A DNA stretch of 64,000 bases from Limnohabitans sp. (GTDB lineage Bacteria; Pseudomonadota; Gammaproteobacteria; Burkholderiales; Burkholderiaceae_C), in assembly GCA_018882835.1 (NCBI GenBank), contig VERE01000003.1, forward strand, positions 1-64,000, given 5' to 3'. A model generated the notes under the pieces. It was given only the letters and a program-made list of their open reading frames with translations. It ran no database searches and was not told the origin of the DNA. Shown piece by piece: positions 1-12,162 of the stretch (its first letter is position 1; each line of letters starts with the position of its first letter). A program made the position numbers and the translations under genes.

Positions 1-2364
1 GGCGAAGGCTTCATTGCCATCAGTGCCGAGGCGCGCAAAAAATTCTGGCTGGACCGCAAGCGCACCGCAGCCATCAGCCGCCACACCAACGCCTTCAAGA
101 TCAACGAAGACGTGGTGATTCCGCTGCCGCGCATGGCCGAGTACACCGACGGCATTGAGCGCATCAACATCGAGCTCAGCCTGCGCAACAAGCTCAAGCT
201 GTGTGACGAGCTGGAGGTGTTCTTCGGTGAGGACAGCCTGACGCACCTGCTGACCATCGGCAAGCCCGACGATGCCAGCGAGGCGCCGTCGGCCGAGCTG
301 ATGGAAGAGCGCGTGGCCCAGGCCCGTGAGCTGGTGCGCACGGTGCGCGCCCAGTGGCAGGACTGGCTGGACCGGGTTGACGAGCTGTTCCCGCAGCTGC
401 AGGACCACACCCTGCGTGCCAGCTGGAAGGCCCAGATCCGCACGCCGCTGCAGGACATCTTCACCGGCCGGGCCTTCGAGCCCATGCTGGCTGAGTGCAA
501 CGCCATCCAGCAGCGCGTGCTCAAGGGCCGGGTCTGGGTGGCGCTGCACATGCATGCCGGCGACGGCAATGTGCACACCAACATCCCGGTCAACAGCGAC
601 GACTACGAGATGCTGCAGGCCGCGCACGGCGCGGTCAAGCGCATCATGGCGCTGGCGCGTTCGCTCGACGGCGTGATCTCGGGCGAGCACGGCATCGGCA
701 TCACCAAGCTGGAGTTCCTGAGCGACGAGGAGCTGCGCCCGTTTGCCGACTACAAGCGCCGCGTCGACCCCGAAGGGCGTTTCAACAAGGGTAAGCTGCT
801 ACGGAATCAGGAGCATGTAGCGCCGGATGGTCAAGGCCTGGCGGCCGATTTGACCAATGCCTACACGCCGAGCTTCGGCCTCATGGGGCACGAGTCGCTG
901 ATCATGCAGCAGAGCGACATCGGCGCCATTGCCGACAGCGTGAAGGATTGCCTGCGCTGCGGCAAGTGCAAACCGGTGTGCTCGACCCACGTGCCGCGCG
1001 CCAACCTGCTGTACAGCCCCCGCAACAAGATCCTGGCGACCTCGCTGCTGGTGGAGGCTTTCCTCTATGAGGAGCAGACCCGCCGCGGCGTCAGCATCAA
1101 GCACTGGCAGGAGTTCGAGGACGTGGCCGACCACTGCACCGTCTGCCATAAGTGCCTCTCGCCCTGTCCGGTGAAGATCGACTTCGGTGACGTGTCGATG
1201 AACATGCGCAACCTGCTGCGCAAGATGGGGCAGAAGACCTGGCGCCCGGGCAATGCCGCGGCCATGTTCTTCCTCAACGCCACCAACCCCGAGACCATCA
1301 AGTTCATGCGCTCGGCCATGGTGGACGTCGGCTTCAAGGCCCAGCGCCTGGCCAACGACGTGTTGCGCGCCTTTGCCCGCAAGCAGACGACCAAGCCGCC
1401 GGCCACCGTCGGGGCTGCGCCGGTGAAGGAGCAGGTGATCCACTTCATCAACAAGAAGATGCCCGGCGGCCTGCCCAAGAAGACCGCGCGTGCGCTGCTG
1501 GACATCGAGGACAAGGACTACGTGCCGATCATCCGCGACCCGCAGGCCACCACGCCCGAGACGGAGGCGGTGTTCTACTTCCCCGGCTGCGGCTCGGAGC
1601 GCCTGTTCAGCCAGGTCGGCCTGGCAACCCAGGCCATGCTCTGGCATGCCGGGGTGCAGACCGTGCTGCCACCGGGCTACCTCTGCTGCGGCTATCCGCA
1701 GCGCGGCAGCGGCCAGTTCGACAAGGCCGAGAAGATGATCACCGACAACCGGGTGCTGTTCCACCGCGTGGCCAACACGCTCAACTACCTGGACATCAAG
1801 ACCGTGGTGGTCAGCTGCGGCACCTGCTACGACCAGCTGCAGGGCTACAAGTTCGAGGAAATTTTCCCGGGCTGCCGCATCGTCGACATCCACGAGTTCC
1901 TGCTCGAAAAAGGCGTCACCTTGGACACCGCGCAGCAGGGGTCCTACCTTTACCACGACCCTTGCCACAGCCCCATGAAACAGCAAGACCCGATGAAAAC
2001 GGTCAAGGCTTTGGTGGGCGAACAGGTGCTCAAGTCGGACCGCTGCTGCGGCGAGTCGGGCACCTTGGGCGTGACCCGTCCGGACATTTCCACCCAGGTT
2101 CGCTTTCGCAAAGAAGAAGAACTGCGCAAGGGTGAAGCGGAGTTGCGAACGATGTCAGGCCAAGCCCAGGGCAACGTGAAAATTCTCACCAGCTGCCCCA
2201 GCTGCCTGCAGGGCTTGAGCCGCTTTGGCGACGATTTGCAAAATGGTTTGCTCGAGGCCGACTACATCGTGGTGGAGATGGCGCGCCAAATTCTGGGAGA
2301 GGCCTGGCTGCCCAGCTATGTCCAAGCGGCCAACAGCGGCGGCATTGAGCGCGTGCTGGTCTAA
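1..2364 (+). CDS. FAD-linked oxidase / (Fe-S)-binding oxidoreductase, C-terminal part (5' truncated)
   Basis: The reading frame is open from the first base of the window, so the N-terminus lies outside. What remains is the end of an FAD-linked oxidase (GlcD/DLD-like) domain, including HMHAGDGNVHTNIPV and SGEHGIGITKLEF. It is followed by two ferredoxin-like [4Fe-4S] motifs, CLRCGKCKPVC from base 949 and CTVCHKCLSPCP from base 1135. After these come two CCG-type cysteine-rich domains (CCGYPQRGSG, SCGTCYDQ, RCCGESGTLG, SCPSCLQG), as in GlpC/LldE/HdrB proteins. The arrangement matches the very large DUF3683-type dehydrogenases of Burkholderiales, which probably oxidise a 2-hydroxy acid such as D-lactate and pass electrons to the quinone pool. 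The substrate is not established. DUF971 follows after 9 bases. Confidence 0.85.
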   Translation, partial: GEGFIAISAEARKKFWLDRKRTAAISRHTNAFKINEDVVIPLPRMAEYTDGIERINIELSLRNKLKLCDELEVFFGEDSLTHLLTIGKPDDASEAPSAELMEERVAQARELVRTVRAQWQDWLDRVDELFPQLQDHTLRASWKAQIRTPLQDIFTGRAFEPMLAECNAIQQRVLKGRVWVALHMHAGDGNVHTNIPVNSDDYEMLQAAHGAVKRIMALARSLDGVISGEHGIGITKLEFLSDEELRPFADYKRRVDPEGRFNKGKLLRNQEHVAPDGQGLAADLTNAYTPSFGLMGHESLIMQQSDIGAIADSVKDCLRCGKCKPVCSTHVPRANLLYSPRNKILATSLLVEAFLYEEQTRRGVSIKHWQEFEDVADHCTVCHKCLSPCPVKIDFGDVSMNMRNLLRKMGQKTWRPGNAAAMFFLNATNPETIKFMRSAMVDVGFKAQRLANDVLRAFARKQTTKPPATVGAAPVKEQVIHFINKKMPGGLPKKTARALLDIEDKDYVPIIRDPQATTPETEAVFYFPGCGSERLFSQVGLATQAMLWHAGVQTVLPPGYLCCGYPQRGSGQFDKAEKMITDNRVLFHRVANTLNYLDIKTVVVSCGTCYDQLQGYKFEEIFPGCRIVDIHEFLLEKGVTLDTAQQGSYLYHDPCHSPMKQQDPMKTVKALVGEQVLKSDRCCGESGTLGVTRPDISTQVRFRKEEELRKGEAELRTMSGQAQGNVKILTSCPSCLQGLSRFGDDLQNGLLEADYIVVEMARQILGEAWLPSYVQAANSGGIERVLV

Positions 2365-2373
2365 GGAGATGCT

Positions 2374-2790
2374 ATGGCAGGATTGAACAAAAACACCCCG
2401 CAACCGCAAGACATCACGGTGCACGGCCAGTCTCGCTTGCTCGAGGTCAGCTTTGCCAATGGCGAGGCCTTTCGCATCCCTTTCGAGCTGATGCGCATTT
2501 ACAGCCCCTCGGCAGAAGTGCAAGGCCATGGCCCGGGGCAAGAGGTGTTGCAGACCGGCAAACGCCAAGTGACCCTGACGGCACTGGAGCCGGTGGGCAA
2601 CTACGCGGTGAAGCCCATTTTCAGCGATGGCCATGACAGCGGCATTTTTTCCTGGGATTACCTGTACTTTCTGGGTACGCAGCAAGACGAGTTATGGGAC
2701 GCTTACGCCAAGCGCTTGCAAGAGGCGGGCGTGCAACGTGATGACCCGATGCCTGAAGCAGGCGGCCACGCCTGTGGCCACAGTCACTGA
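2374..2790 (+). CDS. DUF971 domain-containing protein
   Basis: This 138-residue protein has the DUF971 (gamma-butyrobetaine hydroxylase N-terminal-like) fold signature: an [32 protein letters not shown] start and a late [13 protein letters not shown] stretch, which is characteristic of the family. The C-terminus is His-rich (GGHACGHSH) and could bind metal. An AGGAG-like ribosome site precedes the ATG. It sits between a large Fe-S oxidoreductase and ubiE. DUF971 is commonly next to ubiE in betaproteobacteria. It has been linked to Fe-S handling elsewhere, but no function can be assigned here. Confidence 0.85.
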   Translation: MAGLNKNTPQPQDITVHGQSRLLEVSFANGEAFRIPFELMRIYSPSAEVQGHGPGQEVLQTGKRQVTLTALEPVGNYAVKPIFSDGHDSGIFSWDYLYFLGTQQDELWDAYAKRLQEAGVQRDDPMPEAGGHACGHSH

Positions 2791-2824
2791 ACTGAAAGCT
2801 TCAGCCGCTAACATTCCAATCACC

Positions 2825-3556
2825 ATGAGCAGTACCCATTTCGGATTTCAAACCGTCGACGAGCGCGACAAGGCCAAGCGTGTGCGTGGCGTGTTCGACT
2901 CGGTGGCCTCCAAATACGACATCATGAACGACCTGATGTCCATGGGCCTGCACCGCGCCTGGAAGGCTTACACCGTCATGGTGGCCGATGTGCAGCCGGG
3001 TCACCGTGTGCTCGACATTGCCGGGGGCACCGGCGATTTGTCACTGGCGTTTGCAAAAAAAGTGGGCTCTGGCGGTCAGGTCGTGCACACCGACATCAAC
3101 GAAGCCATGTTGCGCACGGGCCGAGACCGCTTGCTCAACTTGGGTCAAGTGCTGCCGACCTTCGTTTGCGATGCCGAAAAGCTGCCATTCCCCGATGCCT
3201 ACTTTGACCGGGTCAGCGTCGCCTTTGGCTTGCGTAACATGACCCATAAAGACCAGGCTTTGCGTGAGATGGCGCGGGTGCTGAAACCTGGCGGGAAGTT
3301 GCTGGTATTGGAGTTTTCCAGAGTCGCCAAGCCCCTGGAAAAAACCTACGATTGGTACTCGTTCAACATCCTGCCTCGCCTGGGTAAATGGGTGGCGGGT
3401 GACGATGCCAGCTACCGCTACTTGGCCGAATCGATTCGCATGCACCCGGGGCAGGAAGCCTTGAAAGACCTTATGAAAGAAAATGGCTTTGGCCATGTGG
3501 ACATTCACAACATGAGCGCCGGGGTAGTGGCATTGCATGTTGGAATCAAGTGTTGA
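2825..3556 (+). CDS. ubiE: Ubiquinone/menaquinone C-methyltransferase UbiE
   Basis: UbiE is a class I SAM-dependent methyltransferase that methylates the ring carbon of 2-methoxy-6-polyprenyl-1,4-benzoquinol in ubiquinone synthesis. The SAM-binding motif [10 protein letters not shown] is at residues 62-71, and the family signatures [18 protein letters not shown] and [12 protein letters not shown] are present. The ATG at 2825 gives 243 residues, the normal family length. A longer in-frame extension upstream would run through the end of the DUF971 gene and is unlikely. ubiJ and ubiB follow two genes later, so the ubiquinone genes are grouped. Confidence 0.95.
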   Translation: MSSTHFGFQTVDERDKAKRVRGVFDSVASKYDIMNDLMSMGLHRAWKAYTVMVADVQPGHRVLDIAGGTGDLSLAFAKKVGSGGQVVHTDINEAMLRTGRDRLLNLGQVLPTFVCDAEKLPFPDAYFDRVSVAFGLRNMTHKDQALREMARVLKPGGKLLVLEFSRVAKPLEKTYDWYSFNILPRLGKWVAGDDASYRYLAESIRMHPGQEALKDLMKENGFGHVDIHNMSAGVVALHVGIKC

Positions 3557-3578
3557 TTCAATCACTAACGGAGTAGAC

Positions 3579-4601
3579 ATGAACATGAAATTGGGTTCTT
3601 TGGTTCTGGCGCTGTTCCTCTCGCTGTCTAGCCTGCATGCCGAGGCGTCCAAGCGTCTGGGTGGTGGCAAGTCTGTGGGCCAGCAATCCAACAATGTCAC
3701 GCAGCGTGAAGCCGCCAAGCCGGCACCTGCTGGCGCGCCTGCGCAAAATGCAGCCCCCGCACCGGCTGCGGCGCCGACGCCCGCCCCTGCACCGGCGCCC
3801 GCCGCGGCGGCACAACCTCAGCGCAAACCCTGGGGCGCCATGCTTGGCGGCCTGGCGGCTGGCTTGGGCCTGGCCTGGCTGGCCCACTCCCTGGGCTTCG
3901 GCGCTGAATTCGGCCAGTTCCTGATGTTCGGACTGTTGGCCCTGGTCATCATGGTGGTGGTGGGCATGGTCATGCGCCGCCGCGCGGCGCCACAGCAAGA
4001 GCGCAGCCCCTACGCCTTTGAAGGCGCTGGCTCGGCAGTTGATCCTCAATCCGTTCCGCAATACAACCCCAAGAACGTGGGCAACGATGCCTCGGCCCGT
4101 CCCTGGGAAGGTCAGACCGCCTCGTTTGAGCCTGCGGCTGCCCCCGCACCCTCGGCCACCCGCTCGGGTTCCATGATTGGCTCGGCCCTGATTGGCGGAC
4201 ACCAAAACTGGACCATTCCTGCAGACTTCGATGTGGCGGGCTTTGTGTCTGCCGCCAAGCAAAATTTCATTTCCCTGCAAGACGCCTGGGACCGCTCGGA
4301 CATTCCCGCCCTGCGCGCCATGATGACCGATGCCATGCTGGCTGAAATCAAGACCCAGTTGGCTGAGCGTGAAGCCCATGCCAGTGGCGCGCCGAACAAG
4401 ACCGAAGTGGTCATGATCGAAGCGCAGTTGCTGGGCATTGAAGATCTGGGCGAGGGCTACATGGCCAGCGTCGAGTTCTCCGGCATGATTCGCGAAGAGC
4501 CTTCTGCTGGCCCCAGCCCCTTCCGTGAAGTCTGGAACATGACCCGACCGAAGGCTGGCCAGGTGGGCTGGTTGGTCGCGGGTGTCCAGGCCCTGCAATA
4601 A
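3579..4601 (+). CDS. Tim44-domain membrane protein
   Basis: The ATG at 3579 (ACGGAG upstream) gives 340 residues and starts with a signal-peptide-like segment (KLGSLVLALFLSLSSLHAEA). An Ala/Pro-rich linker follows at about residues 45-80. Two hydrophobic segments follow at about residues 85-130 (MLGGLAAGLGLAWLAHSLGF and FLMFGLLALVIMVVVGMVM). The C-terminal 140 residues form a Tim44/MRPL45-like domain. Bacterial Tim44-domain proteins are membrane-anchored with unclear roles. Its place between ubiE and ubiJ is common in Comamonadaceae but does not prove a ubiquinone role. Confidence 0.85.
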   Translation: MNMKLGSLVLALFLSLSSLHAEASKRLGGGKSVGQQSNNVTQREAAKPAPAGAPAQNAAPAPAAAPTPAPAPAPAAAAQPQRKPWGAMLGGLAAGLGLAWLAHSLGFGAEFGQFLMFGLLALVIMVVVGMVMRRRAAPQQERSPYAFEGAGSAVDPQSVPQYNPKNVGNDASARPWEGQTASFEPAAAPAPSATRSGSMIGSALIGGHQNWTIPADFDVAGFVSAAKQNFISLQDAWDRSDIPALRAMMTDAMLAEIKTQLAEREAHASGAPNKTEVVMIEAQLLGIEDLGEGYMASVEFSGMIREEPSAGPSPFREVWNMTRPKAGQVGWLVAGVQALQ

Positions 4602-4652
4602 GGTCATCGCCCCACGCCCGCAGCGGGGGGTGGTTTGAGGGACAATCCAGCC

Positions 4653-5207
4653 ATGGCAACGTCTCCCTTCCCCCGCTTTCCCGAATGGGCCGAACAGGCC
4701 CTGAATGGCCTCAAGCCGCCGGCCTGGCTGGTGGATGAGGCGCAACAGCGCCTGGTGCTGTTTTTGAACCATGTGCTCATGCACGAACCCCAGGCTCAGC
4801 AGCGCTTGCTGCGCCAAAAAGGGCGACGCGTGCAACTGCGTTGGCGCGACCTCCATTTCGAAGTGGCTTTCACCCCCGCCGGTTTGCTGGAGCGCCAAGC
4901 GCCCTCGGAACAGGCAGACTTGGTCTTGAGCCTGAATGAGCCGTCGCCCTTCGAGCTGGTGAAGACCGTCATGCAAGGCCAGCGTCCACCGGTACGCATC
5001 GAAGGCGACGTGCAATTGGCAGCCGAGGTCAACTGGCTGGTCGACCATGTGCGCTGGGACCCTGAAGAAGATTTGGCGCGCCTGATCGGCGACGCCCCCG
5101 CCCACACCCTGGCGCAGATGGCGCAGCGCGTGATGGCCGGCTTGAAGACCTTTGTGGCGCAACGCCGTGACGCTGCGGGTGCTGCCTCCGAGGGCGCCAC
5201 CCCATGA
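4653..5207 (+). CDS. ubiJ: Ubiquinone biosynthesis accessory factor UbiJ (SCP2-like)
   Basis: This 184-residue protein has a sterol-carrier-protein-2-like domain ([15 protein letters not shown], then [15 protein letters not shown], then the [16 protein letters not shown] stretch typical of UbiJ). UbiJ acts with UbiK as the lipid-binding part of the soluble Ubi complex. The ATG at 4653 starts at the family's usual position, and the upstream in-frame codons look like leader. The stop overlaps the ubiB start as ATGA, so the two are translationally coupled, as in other proteobacteria. Confidence 0.88.
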   Translation: MATSPFPRFPEWAEQALNGLKPPAWLVDEAQQRLVLFLNHVLMHEPQAQQRLLRQKGRRVQLRWRDLHFEVAFTPAGLLERQAPSEQADLVLSLNEPSPFELVKTVMQGQRPPVRIEGDVQLAAEVNWLVDHVRWDPEEDLARLIGDAPAHTLAQMAQRVMAGLKTFVAQRRDAAGAASEGATP

Positions 5208-6763
5208 GCCGCCTGTACCGCAGCCTTTATATTTTTTGGATCGTTTTTCGCTTCGGTCTCGACCAGCTGGTGCTGGACGGCCTGGACCGGCCGTGGTTGC
5301 GGGGCCTCACCCGCGTGCTTCGCCTGGGGCGCAAGCTCGAGGCGCCGCGCGGCCAGCGCTTGCGCCAGGCGTTGGAACACCTGGGCCCCATCTTCGTCAA
5401 GTTTGGCCAGGTGCTTTCGACCCGCCGCGATTTGTTGCCCAGCGACATCGCCAACGAGCTGGCCCTGCTGCAAGACCGGGTGCCGCCGTTTCCCTCTGAA
5501 GTGGCGGTGGCCACCATCGAACGCGCCTTTGGCCGTCCGGTGGACGAAGTGTTCACCCGCTTTGACCGTCAGCCGGTGGCCAGCGCTTCCATAGCGCAGG
5601 TGCATTTTGCCTCGCTGAAAACGCGCGAAGGCCTGGAGCGCGAGGTCGCCGTCAAGGTGCTGCGCCCCAACATGCTGCGGGTGATCGAAAAAGACCTGTC
5701 CCTGATGCGCATGATGGCCTCCTGGCTGGAGCGCCTGTCTGCGGATGGCCGCCGCCTCAAGCCGCGCGAGGTGGTGGGTGAGTTTGACAAATACCTCCAT
5801 GACGAGTTGGACCTGGTGCGCGAGGCCGCCAATGCTGCCCAGTTGCGTCGCAACATGGAGGGTCTGAACCTGGTGCTGATTCCCGAAATGCTTTGGGACT
5901 TTTGCCACACCGAAGTCATCGTCATGGAGCGCATGGATGGCGTGCCCATCAACCAGGTGGAGCGCTTGCGCGAAGCGGGCGTGGACATTCCCCAGTTGGC
6001 GCGCGATGGCGTCACCTTGTTTTTCACGCAGGTGTTTCGCGACGGCTTTTTTCATGCCGACATGCACCCCGGCAACATTCAGGTCAGTCTGGACCCCGCC
6101 ACCTTCGGCCGCTATGTGTCGCTGGACTTTGGCATCGTCGGCACCTTGACCGAGTTCGACAAGGAATACCTGGCGCAAAACTTCACCGCTTTTTTCCGAC
6201 GCGATTACAAGCGGGTGGCCGAGTTACATGTCGAGTCTGGCTGGGTGCCTGCCGAGACCCGCATCGACGAGTTGGAGGCGGCCATTCGCGCGGTCTGCGA
6301 GCCTTACTTCGATCGGCCGCTGAAAGAGATTTCCCTGGGCATGGTGCTCATGCGCCTGTTCCAAACCTCGCGCCGTTTCCATGTGGAAATTCAGCCGCAG
6401 TTGGTGCTCTTGCAAAAAACCTTGCTGAACATTGAGGGCTTGGGCCGGCAACTCGACCCGGACCTGGATTTGTGGAGCACTGCCAAGCCTTTCCTGGAGA
6501 AGTGGATGATGGACCAGGTCGGGCCGCAAAAACTCTGGGCCCAGCTCAAGTCCGAGGCGCCCCGCTATGCCAAGTTGTTGCCCGAACTGCCTCGCCTGGT
6601 CCATGATTTCTTGCGCCATCGCCAAAGCGCGCCGCCGACCGATCTGCAGCGCCTGATCGAAGCGCAAACGCGGACCCAGCGTTTGTTGTTCCGAATCCTC
6701 TGGGGGGGCCTGGGGTTTATTCTGGGCCTGATCGCCATGCAAGTCGTTTTTCAGATTCAATAA
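5204..6763 (+). CDS. ubiB: Ubiquinone biosynthesis regulatory protein kinase-like UbiB
   Basis: UbiB is an ABC1/ADCK atypical-kinase family ATPase that supports membrane steps of ubiquinone synthesis. The 519-residue length is typical. The signature KFGQ lies at residues 66-69 in an N-terminal extension. The Ala-rich loop ASASIAQVH replaces the usual Gly-rich loop, and the catalytic region [11 protein letters not shown] and the metal-binding LDFGIVG are intact. One hydrophobic helix at the extreme C-terminus ([19 protein letters not shown]) anchors it. It overlaps ubiJ by 4 bases. Confidence 0.95.
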   Translation: MSRLYRSLYIFWIVFRFGLDQLVLDGLDRPWLRGLTRVLRLGRKLEAPRGQRLRQALEHLGPIFVKFGQVLSTRRDLLPSDIANELALLQDRVPPFPSEVAVATIERAFGRPVDEVFTRFDRQPVASASIAQVHFASLKTREGLEREVAVKVLRPNMLRVIEKDLSLMRMMASWLERLSADGRRLKPREVVGEFDKYLHDELDLVREAANAAQLRRNMEGLNLVLIPEMLWDFCHTEVIVMERMDGVPINQVERLREAGVDIPQLARDGVTLFFTQVFRDGFFHADMHPGNIQVSLDPATFGRYVSLDFGIVGTLTEFDKEYLAQNFTAFFRRDYKRVAELHVESGWVPAETRIDELEAAIRAVCEPYFDRPLKEISLGMVLMRLFQTSRRFHVEIQPQLVLLQKTLLNIEGLGRQLDPDLDLWSTAKPFLEKWMMDQVGPQKLWAQLKSEAPRYAKLLPELPRLVHDFLRHRQSAPPTDLQRLIEAQTRTQRLLFRILWGGLGFILGLIAMQVVFQIQ

Positions 6764-6793
6764 GCGGATTGCCGTCATTGGAGGGAAAGACCC

Positions 6794-8254
6794 GTGTTGC
6801 TCACTCTGGTCATCGTTTACCTGTTGGTCACCATCGCGATTGGCCTGTTCGCGGCCAAGCGCGTTAAAAACTCGTCTGACTTTGCCATTGCCGGGCGTCA
6901 CCTGCCGCTGGCCATGATTGTCACCACCACCTTTGCCACTTGGTTTGGCTCCGAAACCGTGCTGGGCATTCCTGCCAAGTTCGTCAACAGTGGCTTGAAC
7001 GGCGTGGTGGAAGATCCTTTTGGCGCAGGGACCTGTCTGGTTCTGGTGGGCCTGTTTTTCGCGGCCAAGTTGTACCGCATGACCTTGTTGACCATCAGCG
7101 ACTACTACCGAGAGCGCTATGGCCGCGTGGTGGAGGTGTCTTGCTCGGTGATCATCATGCTCAGCTACCTGGGGTGGGTGTCGGCACAGGTGACGGCCCT
7201 GGGCCTGGTGTTCAACATTCTGTCCGGTGGCGCCATTGGCATGCCTCTGGGGATGGCGATTGGCGTGGTGTCGATCCTGGCCTATACCCTGTTTGGTGGC
7301 ATGTGGTCGGTGGCTATCACCGATTTCATTCAGATGATCATTCTGGTGCTGGGCCTGGCTATTCTGGCGGTGTTTGCCGGCCAGCAAGCCGGCGGCGCCG
7401 ACGAGGTGCTCAAGTTGGCTCTGAGCAAAGAGCTTTTTCACTTTTGGCCTGAGCCCAATTTCCATGATGTGGTGTTTTTCTTTGCAGCAGCCATCACCAT
7501 GATGCTGGGCTCGATTCCGCAGCAGGATGTGTTTCAGCGGGTCATGTCGGCCAACAGCTTGAAGGCGGCCACGCGCGGGCCGGTGATTGGCGGCCTGTGC
7601 TACATCCTGTTCGCTTTTGTGCCCATGTTTTTGGTGGTCAGCGCCTTGATCATCATGCCCGAAAAGGCGGCCCAGTTGGTGGCCGAAGACCCGCAACGCG
7701 TGCTGCCCACGCTGGTGATGGAGCAAATGCCCTTTGTGATGCAGGTGCTGTTTTTTGGCGCGCTGCTGTCGGCCATCAAGTCGGCCGCTTCGGCCACCTT
7801 GCTGGCGCCCAGCGTGACCTTCACCGAAAACATCTGGCGCCAGTTTCATCCGCACATGAGCGATCAGCAAGGCTTGAAGGCCATGCGTGTGACGGTGCTG
7901 GTGTTCAGCGCCCTGGTGCTGACCTATGCCATTGCGATGCAGGGCACCAGTATTTATGAAATGGTCTCCGGGGCCTACCAGGTGACCTTGGTGGGTGCTT
8001 TCATTCCGCTGGTGTTCGGGCTGTACTGGTCCCGCGCGACCACCCAAGGCGCGGTGTTTTCCATGGTACTGGGCATCCTGACCTGGGTGCTTTTCCTGGC
8101 CACACCTGCTGGAGAAACCTTCCCTGCCCAGTTGGCCGGCGTGCTGGCGGGGCTGGTGGGCATGCTGGTGGGCTCGCTGGGCCCACAAGCGCTGCGCAAC
8201 CAAAGGGGCGGGCATCACCATTTGGCAGGTGTGAAGGACGCAGTCAACCTATAA
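6794..8254 (+). CDS. Sodium:solute symporter family protein
   Basis: The protein has 486 residues with about 13 predicted membrane helices in the SSSF/LeuT-fold layout. It has the early AGRHLPLAMIVTTTFATWFG segment typical of the family's Na+-site region, and the later GSIPQQDVFQRVMSANSLKA segment. It starts at GTG with a GGAGGGAAAG ribosome site 30 bases after ubiB. It would bring in a small organic solute with Na+. The closest relatives by motif are pantothenate/proline-type symporters, but the substrate cannot be read from sequence. Confidence 0.88.
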   Translation: MLLTLVIVYLLVTIAIGLFAAKRVKNSSDFAIAGRHLPLAMIVTTTFATWFGSETVLGIPAKFVNSGLNGVVEDPFGAGTCLVLVGLFFAAKLYRMTLLTISDYYRERYGRVVEVSCSVIIMLSYLGWVSAQVTALGLVFNILSGGAIGMPLGMAIGVVSILAYTLFGGMWSVAITDFIQMIILVLGLAILAVFAGQQAGGADEVLKLALSKELFHFWPEPNFHDVVFFFAAAITMMLGSIPQQDVFQRVMSANSLKAATRGPVIGGLCYILFAFVPMFLVVSALIIMPEKAAQLVAEDPQRVLPTLVMEQMPFVMQVLFFGALLSAIKSAASATLLAPSVTFTENIWRQFHPHMSDQQGLKAMRVTVLVFSALVLTYAIAMQGTSIYEMVSGAYQVTLVGAFIPLVFGLYWSRATTQGAVFSMVLGILTWVLFLATPAGETFPAQLAGVLAGLVGMLVGSLGPQALRNQRGGHHHLAGVKDAVNL

Positions 8255-8281
8255 TTCAGGGTTTTCCAGAAAAATCCTGCC

Positions 8282-8593
8282 ATGCCCATTTATGCCTACA
8301 AATGCGGGTCCTGCGGCCATGCCAAGGACGTCCTGCAAAAAATCTCGGATGACCCCTTGACCCAGTGCCCTTCCTGCGGCCAAGACACCTTCAGCAAACA
8401 ACTTACCGCCGCGGGCTTCCAGCTCAAGGGCTCGGGTTGGTACGCCACCGATTTCAAAGGCGGCGGCGCGGCCGCTACCAGCGCGCCTGCCAGCGCAGCT
8501 GCAGCCAGCGAAAGCGCTACCACCACGGCAGCGTCCAGCGATGCTGGCGGTGCGGCAGCAGGTGGTTGCGGCGCCTCTTGTGCCTGCCACTGA
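8282..8593 (+). CDS. FmdB-family zinc ribbon protein
   Basis: This small protein of 103 residues has the FmdB-type zinc ribbon: MPIYAYKCGSCGH with a first CxxC and QCPSCGQDTFSKQ with a second. The conserved GFQLKGSGWYATDF region of the family follows. The tail is Ala/Ser-rich and ends in Cys-rich GGCGASCACH. The family is often called a putative regulator, but the role is unknown. It is 10 bases upstream of the DUF502 gene and leads the DUF502-aspS group, an order common in betaproteobacteria. Confidence 0.9.
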   Translation: MPIYAYKCGSCGHAKDVLQKISDDPLTQCPSCGQDTFSKQLTAAGFQLKGSGWYATDFKGGGAAATSAPASAAAASESATTTAASSDAGGAAAGGCGASCACH

Positions 8594-8603
8594 GCAACTT
8601 ACC

Positions 8604-9278
8604 ATGCCTATTAAAAAATACCTGTTGGCCGGCTTGCTGGTCTGGCTTCCACTGGCCATCACGGTCTGGGTGCTGATGTGGCTGATCGGGACGCTGGACA
8701 GCGTCTTTGGCAGCCTGCTGACAGGCCTGGGCACGGTCATGCCCCACAGCCAAGACGCGCTGCTCGAAACCTTGCGGGCCATGCACGGCCTGGGCGTCCT
8801 GATGGTGCTGATTGGCCTGCTGATCACAGGCGCCTTGGTGTCCAATGTGGCCGGCCGCTGGTGGGTCAAGCAATGGGACCGTTTGTTCACCCACATTCCC
8901 ATTGTCAAATCCATTTACACAAGTGTCAAAAAAGTGTCCGACACGCTGTTCTCCAGCAATGGCAATGCCTTTCGCAAAGCCTTGTTGGTGCAGTACCCGC
9001 ATGCCGGCGCCTGGACAATTGCCTTCCAGACAGGCTCCCCCATGGGCGAAGTGGCCGAGCAATTGGGCGAGGACTACCTGAGCATTTATGTCCCCACCAC
9101 GCCCAACCCGACCAGCGGCTTTTTTCTGATGGTCAAGCGCAGTGATGTTCGCGAACTCGACATGAGCGTGGACCAGGCGCTGACCTATGTGATTTCCATG
9201 GGGGCCGTGGCACCCGATGCCAACGCACAGCCCGAACCTGCGGCGCCACCCCCGTCTTTACCTACCAAGAGAAACTGA
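8604..9278 (+). CDS. DUF502 inner-membrane protein
   Basis: This 224-residue DUF502 protein has two N-terminal membrane helices, at about residues 7-30 ([20 protein letters not shown]) and 60-85 ([20 protein letters not shown]). A soluble domain follows with the family signature [18 protein letters not shown] and the [12 protein letters not shown] motif. The ATG at 8604 fits the helix start. The stop ends one base before the aspS start, so the two are probably co-translated. The function is unknown. Confidence 0.9.
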   Translation: MPIKKYLLAGLLVWLPLAITVWVLMWLIGTLDSVFGSLLTGLGTVMPHSQDALLETLRAMHGLGVLMVLIGLLITGALVSNVAGRWWVKQWDRLFTHIPIVKSIYTSVKKVSDTLFSSNGNAFRKALLVQYPHAGAWTIAFQTGSPMGEVAEQLGEDYLSIYVPTTPNPTSGFFLMVKRSDVRELDMSVDQALTYVISMGAVAPDANAQPEPAAPPPSLPTKRN

Positions 9279-9279
9279 T

Positions 9280-11076
<1,797 letters not shown>

Positions 11077-11151
11077 AGCCACTCCTGGCCGCAGCGAAGT
11101 CGCCGCAATAACGCGGTGTGCGAGGCGCTCGGCATTGGCACAATCGGGGGG

Positions 11152-12162
11152 ATGCGACATCCTGAACCCCTGCGCTTGGCCACGCGTCACAATGGCCGCC
11201 GAGATGGCGAACTCGTCCTGGTGGATGCCAGCCTGCAACACGTAGCCGCCGTTCCCCACATCGCCGCCACGCTGCAAGCTGCATTGGATGACTGGGCCAT
11301 GCTTGCCCCAGAGTTGCTGGTGGCTCAAAGTGAATGGGATGCCCGGCATTGGCAAGGCGCCGATCCCTACCAGGCAGAGCACCTGATGGCACCCCTGCCG
11401 CGCGCCTACCAATGGGCCGATGCCTCTGTGTACCGTCAACATGCCAAGCTCATGTACCAATGGCGGCAAGAGCCGATTCCGCCAGGCTACGAAGTGGAAC
11501 CGCTGGTTTACCAAGGTGGCTCCGATGTCATGCTGGCCGGCCATGAGCCGATCGTGGCAACAGACGAAGCCCATGGCATTGACCTCGAAGCCGAAATCGC
11601 TGTCATCACCACCGATGTGCCCATGGGCGCGAGCGTGGCACAGGCGCTGGATTGCATTGCCTTGGTGGTCTTGTTGAACGATGTGTCCTTGCGGGGCTTG
11701 ATCCCCGGCGAACTGGCGAAAGGCTTTGGCTTTTACCAAAGCAAGCCTGCCACCAGTTTTGCCCCCGTGGCCGTGACGCCCGCCGCCTTGGGCTGCGCTT
11801 GGCGCGATGCCATGCTGCACCTGCCGGTACAGATTGCGGTCAACGGCGAATGGTTTGGCGCGCCGCATGCGGCTGAAGACACGGTGTTTCACTTCGGCCA
11901 GATTTTGGCGCACCTGGCGCGCACCCGATCGCTTGCAGCGGGCAGCATTGTGGGCGCGGGCACCATCAGCAACGCCAATCCCGAGGCGGGTAGCGCGTGC
12001 ATCACAGAAGCGCGAGTGCGACAAATCCTGGCGGGCGCGCCAGAACAGCAGTTGCGCCCCTACCTGCGCCATGGGGACCGCGTGCGCCTGGAAGTGCGCA
12101 ACGCGCAGGGACAATCGGTGTTCGGGCTGATCGACCAGCCCGTTCACCTGATGGGGCGTTAG
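11152..12162 (+). CDS. Fumarylacetoacetate hydrolase family protein
   Basis: This 336-residue member of the FAH superfamily hydrolyses or decarboxylates a beta-dicarbonyl acid. The metal ligands expected for the family are visible: an acidic pair in GIDLEAEIAVIT, the Asp of LLNDVSLRGL, and the substrate-side Lys in GFYQSKPATSFAP. ATG 11152 matches the family N-terminus (RLATRHNGRRDGELVLV), and a GTG 36 bases upstream is the alternative. It is convergent with the DUF3237 gene and the stop codons overlap by 3 bases. FAH proteins often act late in aromatic catabolism, which fits the neighbouring cluster. Confidence 0.85.
   Translation: MRHPEPLRLATRHNGRRDGELVLVDASLQHVAAVPHIAATLQAALDDWAMLAPELLVAQSEWDARHWQGADPYQAEHLMAPLPRAYQWADASVYRQHAKLMYQWRQEPIPPGYEVEPLVYQGGSDVMLAGHEPIVATDEAHGIDLEAEIAVITTDVPMGASVAQALDCIALVVLLNDVSLRGLIPGELAKGFGFYQSKPATSFAPVAVTPAALGCAWRDAMLHLPVQIAVNGEWFGAPHAAEDTVFHFGQILAHLARTRSLAAGSIVGAGTISNANPEAGSACITEARVRQILAGAPEQQLRPYLRHGDRVRLEVRNAQGQSVFGLIDQPVHLMGR

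Noticed and set aside
799..1986. A 395-codon minus-strand frame inside the first gene
   Set aside because: The plus-strand frame carries clear Fe-S and CCG motifs. The minus frame has none.
8250..8255. A perfect TATAAT before the FmdB gene
   Set aside because: It overlaps the symporter stop codon and has no -35 element at 16-18 bases, so it may be chance. A weak promoter cannot be excluded.
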